A stretch of 64,000 bases of DNA from contig NZ_JADQTO010000009.1 in assembly GCF_015704865.1 (NCBI RefSeq), positions 1 through 64,000 of the forward strand, read 5' to 3'. The position numbers and the translations under genes were made by a program. This document shows positions 56,870 through 64,000 of this stretch, one piece after another. Position 1 is the stretch's first letter, and every line of letters starts with the position of its first letter. The notes beneath the pieces are model-generated. The model was given only the letters and a program-made list of their open reading frames with translations. It was not told the origin of the DNA and ran no database searches. This stretch comes from Actinoplanes aureus. GTDB taxonomy: Bacteria > Actinomycetota > Actinomycetes > Mycobacteriales > Micromonosporaceae.

Positions 56870-58567
56870 ATGAAACGCTTCGCCGCACTGACCGCAGCCA
56901 CCGCGCTCGTCGCCGGCCCGACCGTGGCGCACACTCCGGCAGCCGCCACGGCCACCGGTGGGACCTGCGCCGGATACGTCGGGCTGACCTTCGACGACGG
57001 TCCGACCACCGGCAACACCGCGGCCCTGCTGGACGCCCTGCGGCGCGCCGGGCTGCGAGCCACCATGTTCAACACCGGGCAGAACGTCGAGGCCAACCCG
57101 GACCTGGCCAGAGCCCAGGTCGCGGCGGGCATGTGGATCGGCAACCACAGCTGGGACCACCCGCACCTGACCCAGCTCACCGAGGCCGAGCAGGCCGCAC
57201 AGATCTCCCGGACCCAGGACGCCATCCGGCGGGTCACCGGGGTGACACCGGATCTGTTCCGGCCGCCCTATCTGGACACCGACGACGCCCTGCGCGCCGT
57301 GGAGCGGCGGTTCGGGCTCACCGAGATCAACACCGACGTGGACTCGCAGGACTGGAACAACGCCACCGTCGAGCAGATCGTGGCGAGCGCCGGCCGGCTG
57401 GCCGACGGCGATGTCATCCTGATGCACGACTGGCCGGCGAACACCGTCGCGGCGATCCCGCGGATCGCCGTCGAGCTGCGCGAACGGCGACTGTGTTCCG
57501 GGCGGATCTCCCCGGTCACCGGGCGGGCGGTGGCACCGCAGACCCGGGCCCTCGCCCGGGCGCACACCGCCGGCCGGGTCGACGACCGTGGCGCCGGGGT
57601 GCGTTACACCTGGCCCGGCGTCTACTTCGAGGGGCGTTTCCGCGGCACCAGCGTCGGGATCGTCCTCGACGACGCCGTCAACGACTACGCCGTCCAGGTC
57701 GACGACGGTGCCCCGGTCGATCTGGTGACGCCGGGACGGATCACGCACTGGGTTCGCGACCTGGCCGCGGGCGTCCACACCGTACGGATCGCCAAGCGCA
57801 CCGAGAGTCCCTGGTCGCCCGGCCAGTTCGGCGGGTTCGTCGCCGGACCCGGCGGCGCCGTTCTGAGCGAGCCCGCCGCCCGCCATCGCCAGATCGAGTT
57901 CATCGGCGACTCGTGGACCGCCGGGTACGGCAACATGTCCACCAGCCGCGACTGCACGCCGACCGGCGGCGTCGACCGCAACTCCAACGCCGACCAGACC
58001 TTCGGCGCCCGCACCGCCCGCGCTCTCGGCGCCGACTACCAGCTCAACGCCTGGTCCGGCATGGGCATGGTCCGCAACTACAACGGCGGCAACGCCGGCG
58101 TCGACTACCGCACCTACTACGACCGCACGCTCCAGGCCGCCGACACCGCGGTGTGGCACCGCCCGGCCGGCTGGCGGCCGCAGGTCGTGGTGATCGGGCT
58201 GGGCATCAACGACTTCTCCACGGCTCTCCGCCCCGGCGAACCGTGGGCTGACGAAGCCGCCCTCGCCGCCGACTACCGCGCGGCCTACCTCGCCTTCCTC
58301 GACAAACTCCGCCACCGGTACGGCCCGCACACCTACTTCGTGCTCACCTACCCCGACATGGGAACCGCGGCCCTGGCCGACTCGATCGAGCAGATCGCCG
58401 AGCAGCGTGCCGCCGCCGGTGACCGCCGGGTCCGCGCCCTGCACTACGACAACGCCGCCCTCGGCCTCGACCTGCTCGGCTGCGACTGGCACCCGTCGGC
58501 CCGCGACCACCAGCTGCTGTCCGGCGCGCTCACCTCGTTCCTCAGCGGCCTCCCGGTGCGATGGTGA
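56870..58567 (+). CDS. Secreted two-domain CE4 deacetylase and CE2/SGNH esterase
   Basis: A 565-residue protein with signal peptide (KRFAALTAATALVAGPTVAH). Residues 45-225 are a NodB/CE4 domain: VGLTFDDGPTTGNT with the catalytic DD, GNHSWDHPHLTQLTEAEQ with HxxxH metal ligands, FRPPYLDTDD, INTDVDSQDWNN and VILMHDWP. Residues 230-565 look like CE2: a jelly roll (GVRYTWPGVYFEGRFRGTSV) and an SGNH hydrolase with IEFIGDSWTAGYGN, VVIGLGINDFSTAL and CDWHPSARDHQLL. Both would remove acetyl groups, the former metal-dependent, the latter serine-dependent, from xylan or a similar polymer. The CebR-type box suggests induction with cellulose. Confidence 0.88.
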   Translation: MKRFAALTAATALVAGPTVAHTPAAATATGGTCAGYVGLTFDDGPTTGNTAALLDALRRAGLRATMFNTGQNVEANPDLARAQVAAGMWIGNHSWDHPHLTQLTEAEQAAQISRTQDAIRRVTGVTPDLFRPPYLDTDDALRAVERRFGLTEINTDVDSQDWNNATVEQIVASAGRLADGDVILMHDWPANTVAAIPRIAVELRERRLCSGRISPVTGRAVAPQTRALARAHTAGRVDDRGAGVRYTWPGVYFEGRFRGTSVGIVLDDAVNDYAVQVDDGAPVDLVTPGRITHWVRDLAAGVHTVRIAKRTESPWSPGQFGGFVAGPGGAVLSEPAARHRQIEFIGDSWTAGYGNMSTSRDCTPTGGVDRNSNADQTFGARTARALGADYQLNAWSGMGMVRNYNGGNAGVDYRTYYDRTLQAADTAVWHRPAGWRPQVVVIGLGINDFSTALRPGEPWADEAALAADYRAAYLAFLDKLRHRYGPHTYFVLTYPDMGTAALADSIEQIAEQRAAAGDRRVRALHYDNAALGLDLLGCDWHPSARDHQLLSGALTSFLSGLPVRW

Positions 58568-58570
58568 CAT

Positions 58571-58589
58571 TCACGAGTCGTATTCGTGA
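58571..58589. promoter_or_regulatory. Inverted repeat upstream of the FAD oxidase gene
   Basis: TCACGA (58571-58576) and TCGTGA (58584-58589) are perfect 6-bp arms spaced 7 nt, in the 58-nt gap before ATG 58626. It could be an operator, but no regulator gene adjoins it. Weak on its own. Confidence 0.35.
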
Positions 58590-58625
58590 CGGCACGACGC
58601 GTGAACGGCGGGGTACGGTCGCCGG

Positions 58626-59996
58626 ATGAGCGCCACCAGCGCAGCCACCGATGCCGCCGCTGTCCGCCTGCTGCGGCAGCGACTCGGCGAACGTTTGATC
58701 GTGGACGGTGACGAGGCGTTCGCCACCGCCCGCCGGGTCTGGAACGCCGACGTACACCGCCGGCCCGCCGCGATCGCCCGCTGCGCGGACTCGCGCGAGG
58801 TCAGCATCGCGGTAAACGTGGCCCGGGACGCCGGCATGCCCGTTTCGGTACGCGCCGGCGGGCACGACTGGGCCGGCCGGGCACTCCGCGACGGCGGCGT
58901 CGTCATCGACCTCACCCGGATGCGTGGCGTACGCATCGACGCCGCCGGCCGCACGGTCAGCGTTCAGGGCGGCGCGACCGCGGCCGACCTGCTCACCGTG
59001 ACCACGCCCCGCGACCTCGTCACCACCACCGGCGTCGTCAGCTCGGTCGGCATGGCCGGACTCACGACCGTCGGCGGATACGGCGGGCTGATCGGCCGAT
59101 ACGGGCTGGCACTGGACAATCTGCTGGAGGCCGACGTCGTCCTCGCCGACGGTACCCACGTGACGGCCGGGCCGGACGACGACGGCGAGCTGTGGTGGGC
59201 GCTGCGGGGAGGCGGCGGCAACTTCGGTGTCGTGACCCGGCTGCGCTACCGGCTGCACGAGCTGCCGGTCGTGCTGGCCGGCATGCTGATCTTCCCGTTC
59301 GGCGAGGCCGCCGCGGTTCTCGCCGGTTACGCCGACGTCGTGGCGGACGCTCCGGACGAGCTCACCGTCATGTGCGGCTTCCTGCCCGGTCCGGACGGCG
59401 GGGCGATGCCGTTCCTCTGCCCGTTCTGGTCGTCGGCGGACGCGGCCGCCGGGGAACGAGCGATGGCGCGGCTGCGTTCCCTCGGCCACCCGATCGTGGA
59501 TCAGGTGGGCCCGATGCCGTACCTGGCTTCGCTGGCGATGTTCGACGGCAACATCTCCGACCGCAACCACTACCTGCTGGGCAGCCGCTGGTTCCCCGAG
59601 GTGTCGCCGGTCGTCGCCGAGGCGCTGATCGCCGGGGCCGCCGCGCTGCCGTCACCGTACTCGGCGCTGATCATCAACCGGTTCCACGGCGCGGCGGCAC
59701 GGGTCGACCCGGCCGCGACGGCTTTCGCCATGCGGACTCCGCACCAGGTGGCCGAGGTGATCGCGGTGTGGCAGCCGGGTGAGCCGTCGCAGGCACACCG
59801 GGCCTGGGTCGACTCGGTGGTGACCGCGCTGGATCCGACAGCGCTGCCGGGCGGCTACCCGAACCTGCTCGGGCCCGGCGAGAACGAGCGGGCCCGGACG
59901 TCGTACGGGGCGAATCTGGACCGGTTGCTGGCCGCCAAGCGCAGGTACGACCCCGGCAACGTCTTCGCCTCCGCGGTACCAGCCTTGCTCGACTGA
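58626..59996 (+). CDS. FAD-linked oxidase (berberine bridge enzyme-like)
   Basis: A 456-residue protein of the BBE/6-hydroxynicotine-oxidase kind. The PCMH-type FAD domain shows MPVSVRAGGHDWAGRALRDG with the histidine that can bind FAD covalently, VVIDLTRMRGVRIDAAGRTV, and GMAGLTTVGGYGGLIGRYGL. The second attachment site, a cysteine in the GxCxxVG stretch of bicovalent members, is absent (TTGVVSSVGMAG). The C-terminus ends RRYDPGNVFASAVPAL, the usual YDPxNxF motif. No signal peptide. The substrate is unknown; such enzymes oxidise alcohols, sugars or alkaloid-like amines. It is convergent with the DUF1295 gene. Confidence 0.87.
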   Translation: MSATSAATDAAAVRLLRQRLGERLIVDGDEAFATARRVWNADVHRRPAAIARCADSREVSIAVNVARDAGMPVSVRAGGHDWAGRALRDGGVVIDLTRMRGVRIDAAGRTVSVQGGATAADLLTVTTPRDLVTTTGVVSSVGMAGLTTVGGYGGLIGRYGLALDNLLEADVVLADGTHVTAGPDDDGELWWALRGGGGNFGVVTRLRYRLHELPVVLAGMLIFPFGEAAAVLAGYADVVADAPDELTVMCGFLPGPDGGAMPFLCPFWSSADAAAGERAMARLRSLGHPIVDQVGPMPYLASLAMFDGNISDRNHYLLGSRWFPEVSPVVAEALIAGAAALPSPYSALIINRFHGAAARVDPAATAFAMRTPHQVAEVIAVWQPGEPSQAHRAWVDSVVTALDPTALPGGYPNLLGPGENERARTSYGANLDRLLAAKRRYDPGNVFASAVPALLD

Positions 59997-60008
59997 ACCG
60001 GCGATCGG

Positions 60009-60947
60009 TCACCCGCCGTTCCCGCGCGGCCGGGGCAGCAGCGCCGGGACCCGGCGCATGTGCTGCGCGTACGCCGGGCGGCGCGCCAGCGATCTGCGGT
60101 CCATCATCGGCACGCTCACGAACGCGAACAGCAGCACCATGACGATCGGGCCGACGACGGTCCACCACCAGCCGGGTGCCGCCGCCACACCGAACAGCCA
60201 CATCCCCCACCAGAACGTGATCTCGCCCAGGTAGTTCGGGTGCCGCGAGTACCGCCACAGCCCGCGATCGATGATCCGGCCCCGATTGGCGGGATCGCCG
60301 GCGAAGCGGTGCAACTGCCGATCCGCGACCGTCTCGATCACCACGGCGGCAGCGGTCACCGCCACCGCGGCGAAGTCCAGCAGGCCCCACGGCCGGCCGG
60401 TCACCGTCACCGCGGGCCAGACCGCGAGCAGACCGGCGAAGACCACGAGCGTCGGCATCAGCTGGATGCCGGTCAGGTTGATCAGCCACCACGGCAGCCG
60501 GGCGGGCCGCTGCTCCCGCAACTGCACGTACCGCCAGTCCTCGTGACTCAGGCCCCGCCACGACGCCGCCCAGTTGGCGGTCAACCGGATCGACCAGGCG
60601 AGCACCAGCACCAGCACCGCCGCTTGCCGCCCGGTGACCTCGCCGAGGTCACCCCCGGCCGACCACAGCACCCACGCGATCACGATCACCGCCGGGGCGA
60701 CGCTCCAGTACGGGTCGTAGACGCTCGCGTTGGCGACCACCACGCTCGCCGCGAACACGACCAGGGTGGCGACCAGGTCGGCATAGAACGTGAGCAGCAA
60801 CGGGTGCGGACCACGCACGGTGGCGACAACCGCCCAGGCGGCGAGGCCGGCCACGATGTAACTCAACGCTACGACGACGAACCCGACCGGCCGCGACGAG
60901 GCGGCAAGGCTCCGGCCCACCCGGTACGTTCCGCGATCCGCTGCCAT
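60009..60947 (-). CDS. DUF1295 (steroid 5-alpha-reductase-like) membrane protein
   Basis: A 312-residue protein with about seven membrane helices. DUF1295 signature phrases are NASVYDPYWSVAPAVIVIAW, LTANWAASWRGLSHEDWRYV, NLTGIQLMPTLVVFAG and GLWRYSRHPNYLGEITFWWG near residue 235, with the HPNY motif shared with NADPH-dependent sterol reductases and isoprenylcysteine methyltransferases. ATG 60947 is preferred; the upstream ATG 60968 adds seven residues, and no ribosome binding site is visible for either. The substrate is unknown. It is convergent with the FAD oxidase gene. Confidence 0.85.
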   Translation of the reverse strand: MAADRGTYRVGRSLAASSRPVGFVVVALSYIVAGLAAWAVVATVRGPHPLLLTFYADLVATLVVFAASVVVANASVYDPYWSVAPAVIVIAWVLWSAGGDLGEVTGRQAAVLVLVLAWSIRLTANWAASWRGLSHEDWRYVQLREQRPARLPWWLINLTGIQLMPTLVVFAGLLAVWPAVTVTGRPWGLLDFAAVAVTAAAVVIETVADRQLHRFAGDPANRGRIIDRGLWRYSRHPNYLGEITFWWGMWLFGVAAAPGWWWTVVGPIVMVLLFAFVSVPMMDRRSLARRPAYAQHMRRVPALLPRPRGNGG

Positions 60948-61080
60948 ACGGAGAGAATAGGCACACATCGATCAATTGGGGGTGCCGGCCGGGTGATCTT
61001 GATCGTGCCGGAGGGCACCGGCGCAGCCGGGCGAGTAGCCTGGGTACCGCCCCCATCCCCACCCGGGAACGAGCCCTGAA

Positions 61081-61386
61081 GTGATCATCCGTTCCCCTTC
61101 GTCACCCTCCGGCACGGCGCGTGTGAGCGTCGCCGGGGAGATCGACATGGCGACCGCCGACGACTTCAGAGTGGCGCTGCGGGACGCCGTGACCACCGGC
61201 GGCGTCGACACGGTCGTGGTCGATCTGGCCGAGGTGACGTTCTGCGACTCCTCCGGCATGGCGGTGCTGGACGAGATGTACGGCCTGGCGTCCGACAGAC
61301 ACATCACGTTCCGCCTGGTCAACCCGCAGAAGAGCGTCCGCCGGGTGCTCGAGATCCTCGGGATGACGAGCCTGCTGCACACCTGA
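61081..61386 (+). CDS. STAS-domain anti-sigma factor antagonist
   Basis: A 101-residue single STAS domain: ARVSVAGEIDMATADDFRVA, VDLAEVTFCDSSGMAVLDEM with the classical DSSG phosphorylation site, and VLEILGMTSLLHT at the end. It should bind a HATPase anti-sigma factor when unphosphorylated and free the sigma factor. The gene is 138 nt upstream of the sigma factor gene, in the same direction. GTG start without a strong ribosome binding site. No dedicated anti-sigma kinase gene is beside it. Confidence 0.87.
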   Translation: MIIRSPSSPSGTARVSVAGEIDMATADDFRVALRDAVTTGGVDTVVVDLAEVTFCDSSGMAVLDEMYGLASDRHITFRLVNPQKSVRRVLEILGMTSLLHT

Positions 61387-61397
61387 AAAGTCCCGGG

Positions 61398-61424
61398 GTT
61401 TGCGGCCGTAGCCCGCCGGGGCAA
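61398..61424 (+). promoter_or_regulatory. Possible autoregulatory promoter of the sigma factor gene
   Basis: GTTT (61398-61401), 17 nt, GGGCAA (61419-61424) is an imperfect SigB/SigF-type promoter 100 nt upstream of ATG 61525. Auto-activation is common in this group, but the match is weak. Confidence 0.3.
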
Positions 61425-61524
61425 TACGGTGACGCAGGTGTAGCCACTTTCATACGCGAGATGTCCCGATCCGTCCCGCATGCGAGCAGGCCGACGCGCT
61501 GCCCGACCGCAAGGGAGCACGGGC

Positions 61525-62283
61525 ATGACCGCAACCACCGAACGGGCCGGCGAGCTGATCAGCGCGATGGCCGTACTTCCCGAAAGCCATCACTCCCGGC
61601 GGGCCCTGCGGGACCGGACGATCGAGGCCTGGCTGCCGCTGGCCCGGCACCTGTCCTACCGGTACGCCAACCGGGGCGAGCCGCGCGACGACCTCTACCA
61701 GGTCGCCGTGCTGGGGCTGATCAGGGCCGTCGACCGGTTCGAGCCCGACCGGGGCGTCGACTTCGCCGCCTTCGCCGTTCCCACCATCGTCGGTGAACTC
61801 AAGCGGCACTTCCGGGACAAGACCTGGTCGGTACGCGTACCCCGCCGCCTCCAGGAGCTGCGCCTGGCCATCGCCGGCGCCAGCGGCGCGCTGAGCAACT
61901 CCCTCGGCCGCTCCCCCACCGTCGCCGACATCGCCGGTCACCTGGGCATCAGCGAGGACAGCGTGATCGAGGGCCTGGAGGGTGCCCGGGCCTACAACGC
62001 GACCAGCCTGTCCACGCCGATGGCCGAGGGCGGCACCGAACTCGGTGACACCCTGGGCGGCGAGGACGCCGGCTATGAGCTCGCCGAGCTGCGCATCGCG
62101 CTCGGCCCGGCGATGGCCGCCCTGGACGAGCGGGAGCAGAAGATCGTCAGTCTGCGCTTCTACGGCAACCTCACCCAGACGCAGATCGCCGAGCAGATCG
62201 GTGTGTCCCAGATGCACGTGTCCCGCCTGCTCACCAGGGCACTCGCCAAGCTACGGTGGCAACTCGACGGCACTGCGGCTTGA
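61525..62283 (+). CDS. SigB/SigF/SigG-type RNA polymerase sigma factor
   Basis: A 252-residue sigma-70 group 3 protein. Region 2 (PLARHLSYRYANRGEPRDDL, YQVAVLGLIRAVDRFEPDRG, VDFAAFAVPTIVGELKRHFR), region 3 (VPRRLQELRLAIAGASGALS, RSPTVADIAGHLGISEDSV) and region 4 (LDEREQKIVSLRFYGNLTQT, QIAEQIGVSQMHVSRLLTRA) are complete. It directs transcription of general-stress or development genes and is normally held by an anti-sigma HATPase. AAGGGAG lies 7-8 nt upstream of ATG 61525. It is flanked by two STAS antagonist genes on the same strand. Confidence 0.93.
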   Translation: MTATTERAGELISAMAVLPESHHSRRALRDRTIEAWLPLARHLSYRYANRGEPRDDLYQVAVLGLIRAVDRFEPDRGVDFAAFAVPTIVGELKRHFRDKTWSVRVPRRLQELRLAIAGASGALSNSLGRSPTVADIAGHLGISEDSVIEGLEGARAYNATSLSTPMAEGGTELGDTLGGEDAGYELAELRIALGPAMAALDEREQKIVSLRFYGNLTQTQIAEQIGVSQMHVSRLLTRALAKLRWQLDGTAA

Positions 62284-62312
62284 AGTGCGGTCGAGCACCG
62301 GAAGGAAGCACC

Positions 62313-62651
62313 GTGACCGATTCCCCGTTATGGGCTTCCCGCGTCCAGGGCCGCGACGACTGCCGCAGCGTCGCACTCAGCGGCGAGCTCGACTTCGACA
62401 TGGCCTATGACCTGCAACGACTCTTGATCGAGCAGCTGGACCGGCCGGACACCCGCACAGTCGTCGCGGACCTGTCCGAGGTCACTTTCCTGGACTCGGC
62501 CGCCCTCGGTGCCCTGCTGATGACGCTTCGCCACGCGAGCGCACACGAGCAGAACTTCACCATCGCCCACGTCCCCCAGGGCGTACGCCGGATCCTGCAG
62601 GTCGCTGGCGTGTACGGCCTGCTCTCCGGGGAGGATCCCCGCCTCGGCTGA
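62313..62651 (+). CDS. STAS-domain protein (anti-sigma antagonist-like)
   Basis: A 112-residue STAS domain: RSVALSGELDFDMAYDLQRL, VVADLSEVTFLDSAALGALL, RILQVAGVYGLLSG. The motif is DSAA instead of DSSG, so the first serine is kept but the usually phosphorylated second one is replaced. GTG 62313 follows GGAAGGAAG. It lies 29 nt after the sigma factor gene and is likely cotranscribed with it. Confidence 0.85.
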   Translation: MTDSPLWASRVQGRDDCRSVALSGELDFDMAYDLQRLLIEQLDRPDTRTVVADLSEVTFLDSAALGALLMTLRHASAHEQNFTIAHVPQGVRRILQVAGVYGLLSGEDPRLG

Positions 62652-62733
62652 CCGGGTCCGGCGTCTGTGCCTCGCCCCGGTCTTGCGTCAGGGTGGAGGA
62701 CGTAGAACCGGGCTTCGGGAGAAGAGGTGGGAC

Positions 62734-64000
62734 ATGAGCGACTACGACGTGATCGTGCTCGGCGGCGGCTCCCCCGGCGAGCACTGCGCCGGCGCTCTGG
62801 CGGCGGGTGGCCTGCGGGTCGCCGTGGTGGAACGGGAACTGGTCGGCGGCGAGTGCTCCTACTACGCGTGCATTCCGTCGAAGACGCTGCTGCGCCCGGG
62901 TGAGGCGGTACACGCGGCGCGGGAGGCGCAGGCCACCGCCGAGATCGATGTGGAACGCACGCTCGCCTGGCGCGACTTCATGGTGTCCGGCTACTCCGAC
63001 GCGGGCCAGCAACAGTGGCTGGCCGACAACGGCATCGATCTGCTGCGCGGCACCGGCCGGCTCGCCGGGCCCGGCGCGGTGGAGGTGGCCGGTGAACGGT
63101 ACACCGCGGAGCACGTCGTCATCGCCAACGGCGCCGCAGCGTTCATTCCGCCCGTTCCGGGCCTGCGGGAACTGGACGGCGTGTGGACCAGCCGGGAGGC
63201 CACCGGCATGAAGCAGGTCCCGCGCCGGCTGATCGTGCTCGGCGCCGGGCCGGTCGGCGTCGAGATGGCCCAGGCGGTGCGCCGCCTGGGCGGCGAGGTG
63301 GTGCTCACCTCGCACGGCGACCGGGTCCTGCCGCGCGAGGCCGCGCCGCTGGGCCAGGCGCTCGGCGAGGTCCTGCGACGCGACGGGATCGAGCTGGTGC
63401 TCGACCCGCGGGCGACCGCGGCCGGACGTGCCGGCGACGACTACGTCCTCACCCTCGACGACGGCCGAGAGCTGCGCGGCGACCGGCTGCTGGTCGCCAC
63501 CGGGCGGCGACCGCGCGTGCACGACATCGGCCTGGACACCGTCGGAGTGAGCGCGAACGACAAGGGCGTCCCGGTCGACCGGCGGCTGCGAGCGGCCGAG
63601 AACGTCTGGGTGATCGGCGACGCCACCGGCCTGTGGATGCTCACCCACGTGGGCAAATATCAGGCCCGGGTGGTGGCGGACAACATTCTGGGCCGGCCGC
63701 GCGAGGCGGACTACACGGCGGTGCCGCGTGTCGTGTTCACCGATCCGCAGGCGGCCGCGGTGGGCGCGACCGAGGCGCCGCTGAGCGCGACCGTCCCGAT
63801 CGCCGAGGTCGCCAAGACGGCGACCTACACCCGGGAGTACGCCGAGTCGAACGGCTTCCTGACCCTGCTCAGCGACGGTGACGTGCTCACCGGCGCGTAC
63901 GCCCTGGGTCCCGAGGCGGGCGAATGGCTCCAGCAGGCGACCGTGGCGATCCGCGCCCGGATATCCCTGGACGTGCTGCGTGACGTCATCCAGCCGTTCC
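62734..64000 (+). CDS. Pyridine nucleotide-disulfide oxidoreductase (dihydrolipoamide dehydrogenase-like), 3' end outside window
   Basis: The frame is open from ATG 62734 to the window end (422 residues). FAD-binding start DYDVIVLGGGSPGEHCAGAL, redox pair in LVGGECSYYACIPSKTLLRP (C-x4-C), NAD(P)-binding RRLIVLGAGPVGVEMAQAVR near residue 165, VWVIGDATGLWMLTHVGKYQ near residue 295, and the start of the dimerisation domain (YTAVPRVVFTDPQAAAVGAT). The usual active-site HxxxxE near the C-terminus would lie past the window. Relatives include mercuric reductase-like and dihydrolipoyl dehydrogenase enzymes; stand-alone copies like this often have other disulfide substrates. AGAGGTGG precedes the ATG. 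Confidence 0.9.
   Translation, partial: MSDYDVIVLGGGSPGEHCAGALAAGGLRVAVVERELVGGECSYYACIPSKTLLRPGEAVHAAREAQATAEIDVERTLAWRDFMVSGYSDAGQQQWLADNGIDLLRGTGRLAGPGAVEVAGERYTAEHVVIANGAAAFIPPVPGLRELDGVWTSREATGMKQVPRRLIVLGAGPVGVEMAQAVRRLGGEVVLTSHGDRVLPREAAPLGQALGEVLRRDGIELVLDPRATAAGRAGDDYVLTLDDGRELRGDRLLVATGRRPRVHDIGLDTVGVSANDKGVPVDRRLRAAENVWVIGDATGLWMLTHVGKYQARVVADNILGRPREADYTAVPRVVFTDPQAAAVGATEAPLSATVPIAEVAKTATYTREYAESNGFLTLLSDGDVLTGAYALGPEAGEWLQQATVAIRARISLDVLRDVIQPF

Noticed and set aside
1..64000. tRNA, rRNA, insertion sequences, phage integrase or attachment sites
   Set aside because: I saw no tRNA-like cloverleaf with a GTTC-A loop, no transposase or integrase motif in any frame, and no terminal inverted repeats with target duplications. 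A dedicated search was not possible.

Overview
The window is high-G+C DNA with dense, often translationally coupled genes and many GTG starts. It carries secreted glycoside hydrolases, large LuxR-type ATPase regulators, partner-switch sigma control and a CebR-type operator, which together point to a mycelial soil actinomycete, most likely a member of the Micromonosporaceae such as Actinoplanes. That placement is inference from style and protein flavour; no rRNA or other marker gene is present.

Layout. 0-10.5 kb: the end of a GH43 gene, a WXG100-like protein, a frameshifted MocR regulator divergent from an MFS pump, several small regulator/target pairs (MarR with an NTF2-like protein, AraC, Rrf2 with a NIPSNAP protein), hypotheticals, then about 1 kb of non-coding repeat-rich DNA. 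10.5-17 kb: a small protein coupled to a LAL-type LuxR regulator, a collapsed kinase/GAF/GGDEF sensor, and a chemoreceptor. 17-20.6 kb: a phytanoyl-CoA dioxygenase-like gene divergent from its LacI regulator, a small protein and a membrane metallophosphoesterase.

20.6-35.6 kb is a mannan-utilisation locus: secreted GH26 mannanase, a broken mannose isomerase/epimerase (AGE family), a PfkB fructokinase-like gene, a CE1-like esterase, a Cip1-like protein, and on the other strand a coupled operon of sugar-binding lipoprotein, two permeases, cytoplasmic GH2 beta-mannosidase and secreted GH5 mannanase, divergent from a ROK regulator. The GH26 gene and the transporter operon share an almost identical promoter: a TTAGATTA-N-TAATCTAA type palindrome, 2 nt, TTGACA, 17-18 nt, CATGCT. 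I infer that the ROK protein controls both.

35.6-50.7 kb: secreted and membrane proteins of unclear role, a diguanylate cyclase, an ABM monooxygenase divergent from a MarR protein over two tandem palindromes, LtrA, a four-subunit fumarate reductase (frdABCD), a GH20 hexosaminidase, a DHA2-type efflux pump and a CAP-domain secreted protein with a structured leader. 50.7-56.8 kb: a five-gene operon starting with a STAS protein and ending with two metalloproteases, divergent from a STAS-HATPase fusion and a SpoIIE phosphatase. 56.8-64 kb: a two-domain CE4-CE2 deacetylase/esterase under a CebR-type operator, a flavin oxidase, a membrane reductase-like protein, a STAS-sigma factor-STAS cluster, and the start of a pyridine nucleotide-disulfide oxidoreductase that runs off the end.

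The best leads are the shared mannan promoter, a dispersed repeat of about 100 bp in four full copies plus one partial copy (three of them pointing at nearby stop codons), the partner-switch-linked protease operon, and the leader RNA of the CAP gene. Three genes (MocR, kinase-GGDEF, AGE isomerase) are broken; this should be checked against assembly error.
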